A stretch of DNA of 35,182 nucleotides from Hyphomicrobiales bacterium (GCA_021775425.1 JAJFHX010000038.1:1-35182); one strand, 5' to 3'; shown: positions 23,481 through 32,222, counted from the first letter of the stretch. The notes: generated from the letters alone by a model not told the origin. Program-made: numbers and translations.

Positions 23481-24869
23481 ATGAATCAAGAAACCGGGCA
23501 AAAGGAGCAGGGGGTTCCTGTAACTGGTGCCGCCACACAAGTGAGCGGCGTTAGTGGGGCTGCGAAGATCGGTGTCGTGACGGCGATCATGATCAGCGTT
23601 GCTGATATGGTTGGCATTGGGGTTTTTACCAGTCTCGGGTTTCAGGTTTTATCCATTACATCTGGTTTTTCTTTATTATTACTTTGGGTTGTTGGCGGTG
23701 TCGTTGCGCTTTGTGGGGCGCTTTCTTATGCAGAGCTCGCGGCGGCTTTTCCGCGCTCTGGCGGTGAGTATAATTTTCTATCGAGGTCTTACCATCATTC
23801 AATAGGGTTTATGGCCGGGTGGTTATCAGCAACAGTTGGTTTTGCTGCGCCGATTGCGCTCGCGGCTATGGCATTTGGTGATTATTTTAAAGGGGTGTAT
23901 CCGGAGGCGCCGGTGCTGGCGCTTGGTTTGGGCTGTGTCTGGCTGATAACGTTTCTGAATATTTTAGGGGTGAGGCGCAGCAGTCTGTTTCATAATGTGG
24001 CGACCTTTATTAAAATTGCTCTGATACTGGCGTTTATCGGGTTTGGCTTTTCGTATTCATCACCGCAACCGGTTTCTTTTACACCGAGCAGCCTTGACTG
24101 GCATCATGTTCTGGGGGCACCGTTTGCGATTAGTCTTGTATTTGTGATGTATTCTTATTCAGGTTGGAATGCCTCGACCTATATCATCAATGAAATTGAC
24201 GACCCGAAACGCACATTACCCCGGGCGATTGTGATTTCAACACTGATTGTTATGATCCTTTATATTCTTTTGAATGCGGTGTTTCTATACACAACGCCGA
24301 TTGACCAGATGGCCGGGCAGCTTGATGTGGCACTGGTTGTCGGGCGGCAGATTTTTGGCTCTGAGGGGGGTGTGCTGGTTGCCGGGCTGATTTGTTTTGG
24401 TCTGATTTCGACAATCAGTGCGATGGTCTGGATTGGGTCACGCGTGACGATGGTGATGGGGGAAGATATGCCATTGCTGGCTGTCTTTTCACGGAAAAAC
24501 AGATTTGGGGCTCCGGCTGTTGCTCTTATTGTTCAGGCGATCATCGTGACCGTTTTGATGCTGACACAAAGTTTTGAGAGCATTCTTGATTATATACAGT
24601 TCAGCCTGACGCTTTCATCTTTTCTGACTGTTCTTGGTGTAATTGTGCTGCGTTTTACCCAGCCGGATTTACCGCGTCCTTATAAAACCTGGGGCTATCC
24701 GTTTACGCCGCTGGTGTTTTTGATCCTGACATTTTTTATCATGGCCTACCTTATTATGGAGCGGCCTGTTCAATCCTTTGCCGGGCTGGGGACTATGCTT
24801 GCCGGTCTGGTGATTTATTTTATATCTGTCAATTATTCGCCTACTGTGAAACCAAATCGAGATTCATAA
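23481..24869 (+). CDS. APC superfamily amino acid permease/exchanger
   Basis: 462 residues with about 12 hydrophobic helices. The first helix carries the APC substrate-site motif SVADMVGIGVFTSLG (G-x-G-V/I-F), followed by helix 2 ending in ALSYAELAAAFPRSGGEYNFLSR, the strongest APC signature. YSYSGWNASTYIINEIDDPKRTLPRAI is the conserved helix 6/loop 6-7 region of LAT/SteT/YfnA-like transporters. It moves neutral or other amino acids, by exchange or proton symport. The ATG has only a weak upstream site (AAAGAAC). Its TAA stop shares its last base with the ATG of the next gene, so translation is probably coupled and the two products may work together. Confidence 0.92.
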   Translation: MNQETGQKEQGVPVTGAATQVSGVSGAAKIGVVTAIMISVADMVGIGVFTSLGFQVLSITSGFSLLLLWVVGGVVALCGALSYAELAAAFPRSGGEYNFLSRSYHHSIGFMAGWLSATVGFAAPIALAAMAFGDYFKGVYPEAPVLALGLGCVWLITFLNILGVRRSSLFHNVATFIKIALILAFIGFGFSYSSPQPVSFTPSSLDWHHVLGAPFAISLVFVMYSYSGWNASTYIINEIDDPKRTLPRAIVISTLIVMILYILLNAVFLYTTPIDQMAGQLDVALVVGRQIFGSEGGVLVAGLICFGLISTISAMVWIGSRVTMVMGEDMPLLAVFSRKNRFGAPAVALIVQAIIVTVLMLTQSFESILDYIQFSLTLSSFLTVLGVIVLRFTQPDLPRPYKTWGYPFTPLVFLILTFFIMAYLIMERPVQSFAGLGTMLAGLVIYFISVNYSPTVKPNRDS

Positions 24870-25975
24870 TGAAAAAATATTCTAGCGGTTTACTGAACTT
24901 TGTTTTGACTGTGTTTTTGTTTGTCACTCTGGTAACGCCCGCACTGGCGGATGATCATGTTCACCCGAATGATATCGCCCGGTTTATAGCCGGGCTTGAG
25001 CCGGCAGCTTCTTCGCCTCTGCATAAATTTGCTGAAACAAAAAACTGGAAACGGCATAGTGCGGCGTTTGATAAGGCATGGAAAAATGTTGAAAAAGCGA
25101 AACTGAAAGAAGCGCGCATCTGGGCTAGGAATTCAATTTCGCGTTCTGAAGATACGATGTTTTATATGTTCAGCGGGCCGGATTTTCTATATGCAAATAC
25201 CTTTTTCCCGAAGGCTAAGACTTATATTTTAACAGGGCTTGAACCGGTTGGGCAGGTTTCTCATGTTGATAAGCTTTCTTCGAGGAATATGAATTATTCG
25301 CTGTTGCAGTTGCGACAATCGATGAATACCGTTTTGAACTATAGCTTTTTTATTACCAAACGTATGAAGCATGAATTGCGCACGGGCTTTAAAGGTACGC
25401 TGCCGATAATGCTGGTGTTTATGGCGCGCAGTGGCAAGGTGATTGAGGACATCAGCTTTGTGACACTGAATGATGATGGCACAGTGGTGCCGTTTGATGA
25501 GGATGCGACGAAACAAACGCCGCGCGCTGTGAAGGTGACGTTCAGGAGTGAAGGGGAAAAAGAAGCGCCTTTGCAAACGCTTTATTATTTCAGCACTGAC
25601 CTTGGGAATAATGGTGTTAAAAGAAGCGGTTTTCTGAAATTTTGTGAAAGTTTTGGCAAGGGAGATAGCCTTGTGAAAAGTGCGTCATACCTGATGCATT
25701 ATGGCTCATTCTCGACTGTGCGGGATTTTCTGCTTGATCATAGCTCGACGCTTTTGCAGGATGACTCTGGTATTCCGGTTCGTCATTTTGACTTAAAACA
25801 ATGGGATATGAAATTGCATGGGCGCTATAAAGGACCGATCTCGTTATTTGCCAAAAATTATCAGCGTGACCTTGCCAGACTTTATCGTAAGCTTGGCGCG
25901 GAAAAGGTGAAATTTGGTATTGGCTATCGCTGGCGGGTTTATGAGACCAACTTTTTGCTGGCAACGAAAAAGTAA
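24869..25975 (+). CDS. Conserved-looking exported protein, unknown function
   Basis: 368 residues. N-terminal signal peptide (LLNFVLTVFLFVTLVTPALA-DD). No catalytic motif I recognise. The mature part starts with an alpha-helical stretch with many Trp/Lys (KNWKRHSAAFDKAWKNVEKAK), then SEDTMFYMFSGPDFLYANTFFPKAKTYILTGLEPVG, which looks like a conserved core, and an alpha/beta C-terminal half. One Cys (KFCESFG). Cleaved product is predicted periplasmic. The ATG overlaps the permease stop by one base, so it is the second gene of a two-gene operon ended by a clear terminator at 26005. The pairing suggests a role with amino-acid uptake or efflux, but no direct evidence exists in the sequence. Confidence 0.7.
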   Translation: MKKYSSGLLNFVLTVFLFVTLVTPALADDHVHPNDIARFIAGLEPAASSPLHKFAETKNWKRHSAAFDKAWKNVEKAKLKEARIWARNSISRSEDTMFYMFSGPDFLYANTFFPKAKTYILTGLEPVGQVSHVDKLSSRNMNYSLLQLRQSMNTVLNYSFFITKRMKHELRTGFKGTLPIMLVFMARSGKVIEDISFVTLNDDGTVVPFDEDATKQTPRAVKVTFRSEGEKEAPLQTLYYFSTDLGNNGVKRSGFLKFCESFGKGDSLVKSASYLMHYGSFSTVRDFLLDHSSTLLQDDSGIPVRHFDLKQWDMKLHGRYKGPISLFAKNYQRDLARLYRKLGAEKVKFGIGYRWRVYETNFLLATKK

Positions 25976-26004
25976 TCCAAAAACTTTGCGTCTCTTATAA
26001 TAAC

Positions 26005-26037
26005 AAAGGCTCTGAATTTATTCAGGGCCTTTTTGTT
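26005..26037 (+). terminator. Intrinsic terminator of the permease operon
   Basis: AAAGGCTCTGAA-ttta-TTCAGGGCCTTT forms a 12-pair stem with one T-G pair and a 4-base loop, continuing into TTTTGTTT. It lies 30 bases after the stop of the exported protein. The A run on the left arm may also help stop the convergent TetR transcript. Confidence 0.9.
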
Positions 26038-26057
26038 TGGGGATTATCTTGTTGTTC

Positions 26058-26669
26058 TTAGTCTGGTTTGAAGAGGAGTTTAATGTAGGTCCTTAGCTGA
26101 AGCACTTGTTTAACGAGGACGTCTGGTTCATTTAAGGCGCGGGCGACGATGATGCCGCCATCAACTATGGTTGAGATCATGTCGCTGAGAGAAACGAGGT
26201 CTACTTTTTCTTTTGGAGGGTAGGCTTCCGCGATTTCAAGGAACATGGTGTGAAATCTTTTGCGCCAGGACAACATGGCCTGTTTGTTCAGGTTGCGGAC
26301 ATTGTCATCAAATAAACGATCCTGATAACAAGCTGAAGCAACAAGACAGCCCGGGTGCCCATTAGGGAGGTCATCAAGCAGTTCGGCGAGTAATTTGAGG
26401 CCGATGAGCATGGCGTGTAAGGGGTCATCATTTAATTCGCGTGCTCTGTCAAACAGGTCATCGAAGAGTTTTGTTTCTGTTTCTATATAACGTTTCAGGA
26501 GATCGTGGGCGAGGGTGTTTTTATCTGGAAAATGATAAAAAAAGCCGCTTTTGGTAATGCCGACAGCGGCAACGATTTCTTCAATAGAGGTTGCTTCAAA
26601 ACCTTTTTGAAGGATTGCTCTTTCTGCGACATCAAGAATTTCTTTGCGGGTATCCTGAGCTCTGGCCAC
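26058..26669 (-). CDS. TetR family transcriptional regulator
   Basis: 203 residues from GTG, with GAGGA about 6 bases upstream. The N-terminal helix-turn-helix (about 8-55) is typical: RKEILDVAERAILQKGFEATSIEEIVAAVGITKSGFFYHFPDKNTLAHDLL. The all-helical ligand domain holds two cysteines in GHPGCLVASACYQ (around residues 110-120), a conserved-looking spot in this TetR subgroup that might sense an electrophile or oxidant; that is inference. The divergent neighbour 219 bases away is a homocysteine S-methyltransferase-family gene, the most likely target together with its own gene. It converges on the terminator of the permease operon. Confidence 0.92.
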   Translation of the reverse strand: MARAQDTRKEILDVAERAILQKGFEATSIEEIVAAVGITKSGFFYHFPDKNTLAHDLLKRYIETETKLFDDLFDRARELNDDPLHAMLIGLKLLAELLDDLPNGHPGCLVASACYQDRLFDDNVRNLNKQAMLSWRKRFHTMFLEIAEAYPPKEKVDLVSLSDMISTIVDGGIIVARALNEPDVLVKQVLQLRTYIKLLFKPD

Positions 26670-26888
26670 TTTAAAGTCCTCATAATTTTAAAACGAGCGG
26701 ATGTCTTTTTGCTGATTACTGTACCCCGGGTCAAGTTTTTGGCTACGAAAAAACTCCGGTTGTTGATGCATCCTCATAACGTATTGTAAAATATATCAAA
26801 AACAATTTTACCTGACTGTACTATGAAGAGACTAGTTTTGCTTATTTAAAAGGGGTTATCTCACTTCATTTTTTCAGGAGATAATTTT
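26670..26888. promoter_or_regulatory. tetR/methyltransferase divergent region
   Basis: The 219 bases must hold both promoters. ACTGTAC occurs twice (26718-26724 and 26815-26821), each preceded by GA at similar distance (GATTACTGTAC, TGACTGTAC), and may be operator half-sites; neither forms a clean palindrome. A TCAGGAG ribosome site for the methyltransferase lies at the right end. Confidence 0.25.
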
Positions 26889-27812
26889 ATGAACCTTGAA
26901 CGTTTTTTAAAGACTGAGCGCCCCTATCTGACGGATGGGGGGCTTGAAACATTTATGGTCTTTTTTAAAGGCTATGAGTTGCCTTGTTTTTCATCTCACG
27001 TGTTGTTGTTGACTGATGAAGGGCGGGCGGCTCTTTCTGTTTATTATAAGAGTTTTATCGAACTGGCTGAGAAGACGCGGCGTGGATATATGCTGGGAAC
27101 TGAAAGCTGGAGGTTAAACAGTGCCTGGGCTCCTGAGCTTGGACTATCGGAAGCTGAGATGCTTTTGATGAATGAAAGGGCGGTTGAATTTGCAAAATCC
27201 ATCCGTATACAAAATCAGGCGCTGGATGTACCGATTGTTTTAAACGGGATTGTCGGACCGCTTGGTGATGGTTATGTGATAGATCAGTTGCGCTCTGTCA
27301 CTGAAGCGATGGATGCGCACAGACCACAAGTGCATTGCCTTGCAAAAGCTGGCGTTGAAATGATTTCAGGGTTGACGCTTTCTTATTCTGCGGAGGCAAT
27401 CGGAATTGCCAATGTGGCCAGAGAAGTTGATTGTCCGGTTGTGATTTCTTTTACTGTTGAAACGGATGGTTGTTTGCCATCAGGTGAAACGCTGGCTGAG
27501 GCTATCCTTGCTGTCGATGCTGCGACGGGGTTATACCCCTTATATTATATGATCAACTGTGCGCATCCCGACCATTTTAATGGTGTGATGACAGGAAGTG
27601 ATGACTGGAAAGCCCGCATTGGTGGTATTCGAGCCAATGCCTCAAGACGAAGCCATGCTGAACTTGATGAAGCTGAAGAGCTTGATGCGGGGGATCCGGT
27701 TGAGCTGGGGGAACAATATGTTGAACTGCAAAAGTTGCTGCCCAGTTTGAAAGTGATGGGTGGGTGCTGTGGTACCGATCACAGACATATTTCTTGCATA
27801 GCTGAGAGCTGA
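26889..27812 (+). CDS. Homocysteine S-methyltransferase family protein
   Basis: 307 residues. N-terminal LTDGGLETFM is the conserved start of the zinc-dependent methyltransferase barrel, and the three zinc cysteines are visible: one in MINCAHPDHF and the pair in VMGGCCGTDHRHI near the C-terminus. Members move a methyl group from S-methylmethionine, betaine or similar donors to homocysteine, or act on related thiols. The folate and cobalamin domains of MetH are absent, so this is the short stand-alone type. ATG follows TCAGGAG. It diverges from a TetR gene, pointing to induction by a methyl donor or stress rather than general methionine control. Substrate is not determined by sequence. Confidence 0.9.
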   Translation: MNLERFLKTERPYLTDGGLETFMVFFKGYELPCFSSHVLLLTDEGRAALSVYYKSFIELAEKTRRGYMLGTESWRLNSAWAPELGLSEAEMLLMNERAVEFAKSIRIQNQALDVPIVLNGIVGPLGDGYVIDQLRSVTEAMDAHRPQVHCLAKAGVEMISGLTLSYSAEAIGIANVAREVDCPVVISFTVETDGCLPSGETLAEAILAVDAATGLYPLYYMINCAHPDHFNGVMTGSDDWKARIGGIRANASRRSHAELDEAEELDAGDPVELGEQYVELQKLLPSLKVMGGCCGTDHRHISCIAES

Positions 27813-27823
27813 AAACAGCGGTT

Positions 27824-27868
27824 GAGAAGGATCAAAGGTTGTTATTTTCGACCATTTGATCCTTTCTC
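27824..27868. repeat. Long inverted repeat after the methyltransferase gene
   Basis: GAGAAGGATCAAA (27824-27836) pairs with TTTGATCCTTTCTC (right arm ending 27868) with one bulged T; inner GGT/ACC extends the stem. There is no T run afterwards, so it is not a canonical terminator; it may act as one with Rho or protect the mRNA end. It starts 12 bases after the stop codon. Confidence 0.55.
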
Positions 27869-28148
27869 GCGCAGATGATATTTCAGGGGATTTTATTTAC
27901 CGACTGCAGGCAATGGTTGCTTTAAATTTTAATGATTTATTTATAATTCGGGCTGGATTGGGTGTATTAACGGCTGTTTTATCAGAATGCTACAACTAAA
28001 AAGAGAAATTTAGCAATTGTATACACTTTATTAGTGTATTTTTCCTATCATGGTTAACAGTTCGTATTGCCCTGACATTTGATGTCTGGCCAGTGCGAAG
28101 TGTTTTGGTCATTTGTATCTGCTTTATGGGCGGGGAGTAGGAGTTAGT
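27869..28148. promoter_or_regulatory. Upstream region of the repeat surface protein
   Basis: AT-rich, no gene seen. ATACACT-TTATT-AGTGTAT (28021-28039) is a perfect 7-bp hairpin with 5-base loop followed by TTTT, about 110 bases before the start; it could be an operator dyad or a weak terminator/attenuator. The start itself has a strong GGGGAGTAGGAG ribosome site. Confidence 0.35.
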
Positions 28149-29552
28149 ATGTTGTTGTGTTTGAATGCCGCGAAAAATTTGAAAGCGACTGCTTCAAAAT
28201 TGTGCTGGAACTTTGTTGTTAAGTCTTTTTACTTAACAGGGTTTATTGTTTTTCTAACTGTTCTTTTCTCTTCTATGACTGTCAATGTGCGTCCGGCAAT
28301 GGCTGGTGATGTGAATTGTAGTTTTGTAATTCTTGGCTGTGAGTTGAATGGTCAGGATGACATTGTTGATGGAACAATTGATAGCGATGATATTCAGGAC
28401 GGGACGATTACGGCCGATGATCTGGCGGCTGATGTCATTACAGCGACTGAGCTAGGTGATAATTCTGTTGATACGGATGCTATACAGGATGGGGCTGTAA
28501 CCACCGACAAAATTGCAGATGGCGCCGTTACGACAGGTAAAATCGCCGATGATGCGGTGACGACAGACCAGATCGCGGACGATGCCGTGACGACGGATCA
28601 AATAGCGGATGATGCAGTATCGACGGATCAGATCGCTGATGATGCAGTGACGGCGGATAAGATTGCCGATGATGCCGTGACAGCTGCGCAACTTAATGCG
28701 GATACTGCCGGTGATGGTCTTGTTCAGGATGTGAACGGCGAGCTTGATGTGAATGCCGGCAATGGTATTGCGGTTGTTGGTGATGCTGTGACTGTTGATC
28801 TTGGTGATGCCAGCACGGCGGGGAATGCGCTTTCTGGTCTGGAATTTATCGGCGGCGGTCTGGTGGCTGATGTTGATGATGTATCCATTGAGGTGGGCGG
28901 CTCTGGTTTGCAGGTTAAAGATGGCGGAATTACCAGTGTTAAAATCGCTGATGACGCGGTGATTACTTCAAAGATTGCAGACGGCGCTGTGACGACCGCC
29001 AAGATTGCTGACAATGCGGTTACGACAGCGAAGATTGCAGATGATGCCGTGACCACTGATAAAATTGCGGATAATGCGGTGACAACGGACAAGATCGCTG
29101 ATGACGCTGTCACGTCCGACAAAATTGCCGACGACGCTGTGACAACAGATAAAATTGCTGATGGTGCTGTGACACTGGCCAAGCTGGCGCCTGGTGTGAT
29201 TGGCTCGAGCACACTGGCTGATAATTCAGTGACAAATAATAAGATTGCTGACGGGGCTGTTTCCTTCAATAAGCTTGATGCTTCAATGCAAAATCGGGTT
29301 GTGAGCCTTGAGAAAGGTGTTCAGAGCGCGAAGGAAGGTGTCGCGTTGGCGATGGCGATGGCCAATGCCCCTGTATTGTTGCAAGGGGATAAAACGATTT
29401 CGTTAAGTCTTGGTCTTGGTTTTTTTGAGGATAAGGCGGCTGGTGCATTTAAGGGCGCGGTCAAACTTAATCAGCAAATGGTGCTGACGGGCAGCCTTGC
29501 TGTATCTGAAGATAATATGGGCGGCGGTTTTGGTATCGGGATTGGTTTTTAA
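28149..29552 (+). CDS. Decapeptide-repeat surface protein with YadA-like anchor
   Basis: 467 residues from ATG 28149, chosen because AGGAG lies 5 bases before it; an upstream in-frame TTG at 28113 lacks a site. Long basic N-region, hydrophobic core (29-43), cleavage near AMA52-GDV. The mature protein is two blocks of 10-residue repeats (consensus [10 protein letters not shown]) around a beta-rich middle ([20 protein letters not shown]...) like phage fibre and trimeric adhesin shafts. The last ~95 residues hold a short coiled coil ([22 protein letters not shown]) and four beta strands ending GGFGIGIGF with terminal Phe, resembling a YadA trimeric autotransporter anchor. It probably forms a trimeric fibre on the outer membrane. 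An IalB-family gene follows after 39 bases. Confidence 0.78.
   Translation: MLLCLNAAKNLKATASKLCWNFVVKSFYLTGFIVFLTVLFSSMTVNVRPAMAGDVNCSFVILGCELNGQDDIVDGTIDSDDIQDGTITADDLAADVITATELGDNSVDTDAIQDGAVTTDKIADGAVTTGKIADDAVTTDQIADDAVTTDQIADDAVSTDQIADDAVTADKIADDAVTAAQLNADTAGDGLVQDVNGELDVNAGNGIAVVGDAVTVDLGDASTAGNALSGLEFIGGGLVADVDDVSIEVGGSGLQVKDGGITSVKIADDAVITSKIADGAVTTAKIADNAVTTAKIADDAVTTDKIADNAVTTDKIADDAVTSDKIADDAVTTDKIADGAVTLAKLAPGVIGSSTLADNSVTNNKIADGAVSFNKLDASMQNRVVSLEKGVQSAKEGVALAMAMANAPVLLQGDKTISLSLGLGFFEDKAAGAFKGAVKLNQQMVLTGSLAVSEDNMGGGFGIGIGF
28471..28680 (+). repeat. 30-base coding tandem repeats, block 1 (7 units)
   Basis: Seven contiguous diverged 30-base units, each coding a decapeptide of the form T-T-D-K/Q-I-A-D-D-A-V. 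More degenerate units continue upstream to about 28360 ([30 protein letters not shown]). Synonymous divergence among units argues for old repeats kept by selection on protein. Confidence 0.9.
28921..29280 (+). repeat. 30-base coding tandem repeats, block 2 (about 12 units)
   Basis: The same 10-residue period resumes in frame and runs for about twelve units, ending with the diverged [30 protein letters not shown] before the coiled coil. Central units are near identical at protein level ([20 protein letters not shown]) but differ at third codon positions. Confidence 0.9.
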
Positions 29553-29591
29553 GACTGGTGTTTAATCAGGTTGGTATAAAAGGGGGTTGTT

Positions 29592-30095
29592 GTGCTTAAG
29601 ACATTTTGTATTTCACTTATGGCAATCAGTTTTATTTTTGTGATGGTGTTCTTTCCGGGACAAAACACGGCTGAGGGCAAAACAAACTGGCAACTGACCT
29701 GTGACACCAATAAAAGGCTGTGCCATATGATTTCCGCTTTAAAGAATAAAAATGCCCGGGTGATTTCTGTGTTTCGATTGCAAAAAGTGAATTCAAGGAA
29801 ATTAAACGGCAAGATTACAATGGCCATGCTTGACATCCCGCTTGGTCTGCACATTCCATCCGGGGTCATTATCAGGGTGGATAAGAAAGTGACCATTAAG
29901 GCGACTTTGGTTGACTGTCTTAAGAAAGGTTGCCGGGCGGTTTTTAATGCTACTTCCAAGGTTATTGATGCGATGCAAAAGGGGAGCTATGCCACGGTGC
30001 ATATTGTCGACTCTAAATCACGAAAGAAACTGATTTTGAATTATTCTCTGGTGGGTTTTACAAAAACCTGGTCTTCATTTCAGCAGCGTAGCTAA
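29592..30095 (+). CDS. Invasion-associated locus B (IalB) family protein
   Basis: 167 residues from GTG, with AGGGGG about 5 bases upstream. Signal peptide (LMAISFIFVMVFF, cleavage near AEG-KTN). The mature domain shows the IalB layout: NWQLTCD with a following Cys (RLCHM), a central DIPLGLHIPSGVIIRVD (P-L-G-x-x-x-P-x-G-V), then VDCLKKGCRAVF with a second Cys pair, and a C-terminal beta stretch LNYSLVGFTKTW. In Bartonella IalB is linked to erythrocyte invasion; in free-living alphaproteobacteria the family is common and its role is not set. Two disulfides are likely. It lies 39 bases after the repeat surface protein and ends at a strong terminator, so both may form one operon of surface proteins. 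Confidence 0.85.
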   Translation: MLKTFCISLMAISFIFVMVFFPGQNTAEGKTNWQLTCDTNKRLCHMISALKNKNARVISVFRLQKVNSRKLNGKITMAMLDIPLGLHIPSGVIIRVDKKVTIKATLVDCLKKGCRAVFNATSKVIDAMQKGSYATVHIVDSKSRKKLILNYSLVGFTKTWSSFQQRS

Positions 30096-30127
30096 TTTTA
30101 AACTGGTGGTTGGAAGTTCGTGATTGG

Positions 30128-30178
30128 CCCTCGCACAATCTGAAAGATTTCGGAGCTGGATTGTGCGAGGGTTTTTTT
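30128..30178 (+). terminator. Strong intrinsic terminator after the IalB-family gene
   Basis: CCCTCGCACAATC (30128-30140) and GATTGTGCGAGGG (30159-30171) form a perfect 13-bp stem with an 18-base loop, followed by seven T. It closes the adhesin/IalB unit. The opposite strand lacks a T run, so it mainly serves the + strand. Confidence 0.95.
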
Positions 30179-30207
30179 AACTCTGGTGTTGATTTTTCGG
30201 GCGCAAA

Positions 30208-30714
30208 TTATTTGCTTTTCAGGTCAACCCAGTTGGTGTCGGCTTTTTTAATTGCCCCTTTCACGTCTTTATTAAACGCATCAGCTATTTTTTTATCGAG
30301 GTTCAGATAAAGTTTGCCGTCGACGATTTTCCAGTGTTGGGGGCTGCCATCGAATTTAGCACCAACTGAAACACCATAAGCGCAATACCCTCCATAGACA
30401 GGAGCATATTTGGCCGGGTTAGACTTAAATGTTTCAAGGTTTGCCTTTGAGGAAAAGCGGTATGATGCTTTTTGATAAATAAAGGCATAGTCGGGGTTGC
30501 CGATGACCGGTTTGCCCTGTTTGAAATAGGCAACCGGGTCATAGCCATGGACAGCCAGACCAGGGCCTGGTTTGCCATCAACCAAAACACCGCCCGGGGT
30601 GATGTTGACTTCCGGTGCTGCGATGGCTGGGGATGCCAGGCCGATCAGCATGGCTGTTATGAGGCCTTTGATCAGGTTTGATGCGCGCTTTAGGGGAGAT
30701 CCTGTATTATTCAT
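30208..30714 (-). CDS. Exported YHS domain protein
   Basis: 168 residues. Signal peptide (LITAMLIGLASPAIA-AP). The YHS domain spans about 55-110: VHGYDPVAYFKQGKPVIGNPDYAFIYQKASYRFSSKANLETFKSNPAKYAPVYGGYCAYG, ending in the Y-G-G-Y-C motif. The domain is thought to bind metal in relatives such as copper-responsive or transporter-linked proteins; family function here is not known. Exported, so periplasmic. ATG follows CAGGAAT. The AraC regulator lies upstream on the same strand, 169 bases away, with its own likely promoter gap between; co-transcription is possible but not shown. Confidence 0.88.
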   Translation of the reverse strand: MNNTGSPLKRASNLIKGLITAMLIGLASPAIAAPEVNITPGGVLVDGKPGPGLAVHGYDPVAYFKQGKPVIGNPDYAFIYQKASYRFSSKANLETFKSNPAKYAPVYGGYCAYGVSVGAKFDGSPQHWKIVDGKLYLNLDKKIADAFNKDVKGAIKKADTNWVDLKSK

Positions 30715-30883
30715 AATTTAATTCCTGTTGTTGGTTTCAATTGCATATTCACAGTTCTCAATTGATTGGTTGAGGTGTTGTGATGACTGTCAGATTGCGC
30801 GGATGTACTGAAAATGCAATATGCAGGAGCAAAACTGGGATTGACGGCAAAGTGGAAAAGACGATGAGCAAAATCTGACGTGA

Positions 30884-31828
30884 TTAATGGTTGCCTGGCT
30901 GCCTGTATTCAGAAGGCGGAGCGCCAAATTTTTGGGCAAAAGCGCGGGTAAAGGCTGCGGCAGATTGATAGCCAACATGGTTGGCGACCTGCTGAATGTT
31001 GGTATTAGGTTCTGATAACATTGAGCGGGCCTGCTGCAAGCGCCATTCGGTTAAATAGCCCATGGGCCCGTCTCCGAGTAGTTTTGAAAACCGTTCGGCA
31101 AAGCGGCTTCTTGACATACCGACTTCTGTGGCGAGACTTTCAACAGTCCAGGCCTGGTTTGTGTTCTGGTGGATGAGCTCCAGGGAGCGGCTGATTTGTT
31201 TGTCAGTCATGGCTTCGAGGATGCGGGCGAGTTCGGGGCTTTGCTCGATGCTGGCACGAATGGTTTCAATAAAAAAGACTTCTGAAAGGCGGGAGATGGC
31301 AGCCGTTGCACCTAGGTTGTGTGCGAAAACGCGGCGGATGACCAGACGCAGGGTTTCATCCAAAATCGGGTGGCGAGCCCGGTCAGCCGGGGTCATGACG
31401 ATGATATCAGGCAAGGCCCGCAATAGGGGGTGGTCTGCTCCTTTGGCAAAAGAAAAATGACCGCAGACCATTTGCGTGGCGGCGTTTGGGTCGCCTGAAC
31501 CAACGGTGAAGGTGGCTGTGCCGGAGCCATCATCTTTAAAGCCGGATTGCTGGATGACCTGCTCTAATGGGGCGGGTGCTCGCCCTTGCTGATCTGCAAG
31601 GGTGTGTTGCTGACCTCGCGGGATCAGGATCAGGTCACCCGGGCTGATGGTGGTCTGTTTGCCAGACGCCAGCTCGACATGACAGAGCCCCTGAATGACA
31701 AGATGGAACCGGGCCGCTTCTTTATATTGGGGGACTGTCACGGCCCAGGGCGGAGAGTAATTGGTTTTGAAATACAACGTGGCCCTGAGGCGGATGGTTT
31801 CAAATATATCACTTAAAATGTCACTCAT
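30884..31828 (-). CDS. AraC family transcriptional regulator with cupin sensor
   Basis: 314 residues. N-terminal cupin (about 15-190) of the Cupin_6 type, with FHLVIQGLCHVELASGKQTTISPGDLILIPRGQQHTL, as in regulators of redox or detoxification genes. C-terminal double helix-turn-helix (about 205-310): WTVESLATEVGMSRSRFAERFSKLLGDGPMGYLTEWRLQQARSML and IQQVANHVGYQSAAAFTRAFAQKFGAPPSEYR. The ligand is unknown. ATG follows GGGACGA. Its neighbour on the same strand is the YHS gene; otherwise no obvious target is adjacent. A 55-residue stretch of the cupin is the usual length, no damage is seen. Confidence 0.93.
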   Translation of the reverse strand: MSDILSDIFETIRLRATLYFKTNYSPPWAVTVPQYKEAARFHLVIQGLCHVELASGKQTTISPGDLILIPRGQQHTLADQQGRAPAPLEQVIQQSGFKDDGSGTATFTVGSGDPNAATQMVCGHFSFAKGADHPLLRALPDIIVMTPADRARHPILDETLRLVIRRVFAHNLGATAAISRLSEVFFIETIRASIEQSPELARILEAMTDKQISRSLELIHQNTNQAWTVESLATEVGMSRSRFAERFSKLLGDGPMGYLTEWRLQQARSMLSEPNTNIQQVANHVGYQSAAAFTRAFAQKFGAPPSEYRQPGNH

Positions 31829-32222
31829 GCGGATCGTCCCTAAATATGAGACGATGAGTATAGGTAGTGCTCATCTCTGATCAAATGATGATCGTTAACG
31901 TTTAATCACTTTCTGGTGTTGAGTGGCTGGTTCTGACAAGCACAATACTGAGCAAGAGAGTGGTCATGATGAAACAGATGTGGTGGCGATGTTTCAAATC
32001 AGGATGTTGACCGGATATTTTCATGACAATGCCGATCTGGTAATGGTATGAATTTCAAATTACCCCTGCTGTAACTTATTGAATTCACTGTAGATAAATT
32101 AATTTTTAATATTGCATCTTCATATGCATCGAACTGGCATTCCGCTTGCTTTTTGATGTGATCTCTCTGGTTTGGTTTGAAAAAATTCAACTGGACAATT
32201 GTTAGATTTTATCCCTGTAAAG
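31829..32222. other. 394-base intergenic region, no gene seen
   Basis: No coding frame with a ribosome site is visible on either strand; frames of about 60 codons on the - strand show no protein character. The right end abuts the hairpin at 32223. The left part should hold the AraC promoter. A + strand transcript starting here would end at that hairpin, so a small RNA is possible but unproven. Confidence 0.3.

Noticed and set aside
28724..29269. Antisense frame of 181 codons opposite the repeat gene
   Set aside because: It is a by-product of the repeated codon pattern: Ala/Ser/Val-rich low-complexity product, no ribosome site, fully inside the sense gene.
28360..29280. 30-base periodic repeats resembling a CRISPR array
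   Set aside because: Units are contiguous without spacers, stay in frame, and diverge at synonymous positions within one long coding sequence with signal peptide and anchor.
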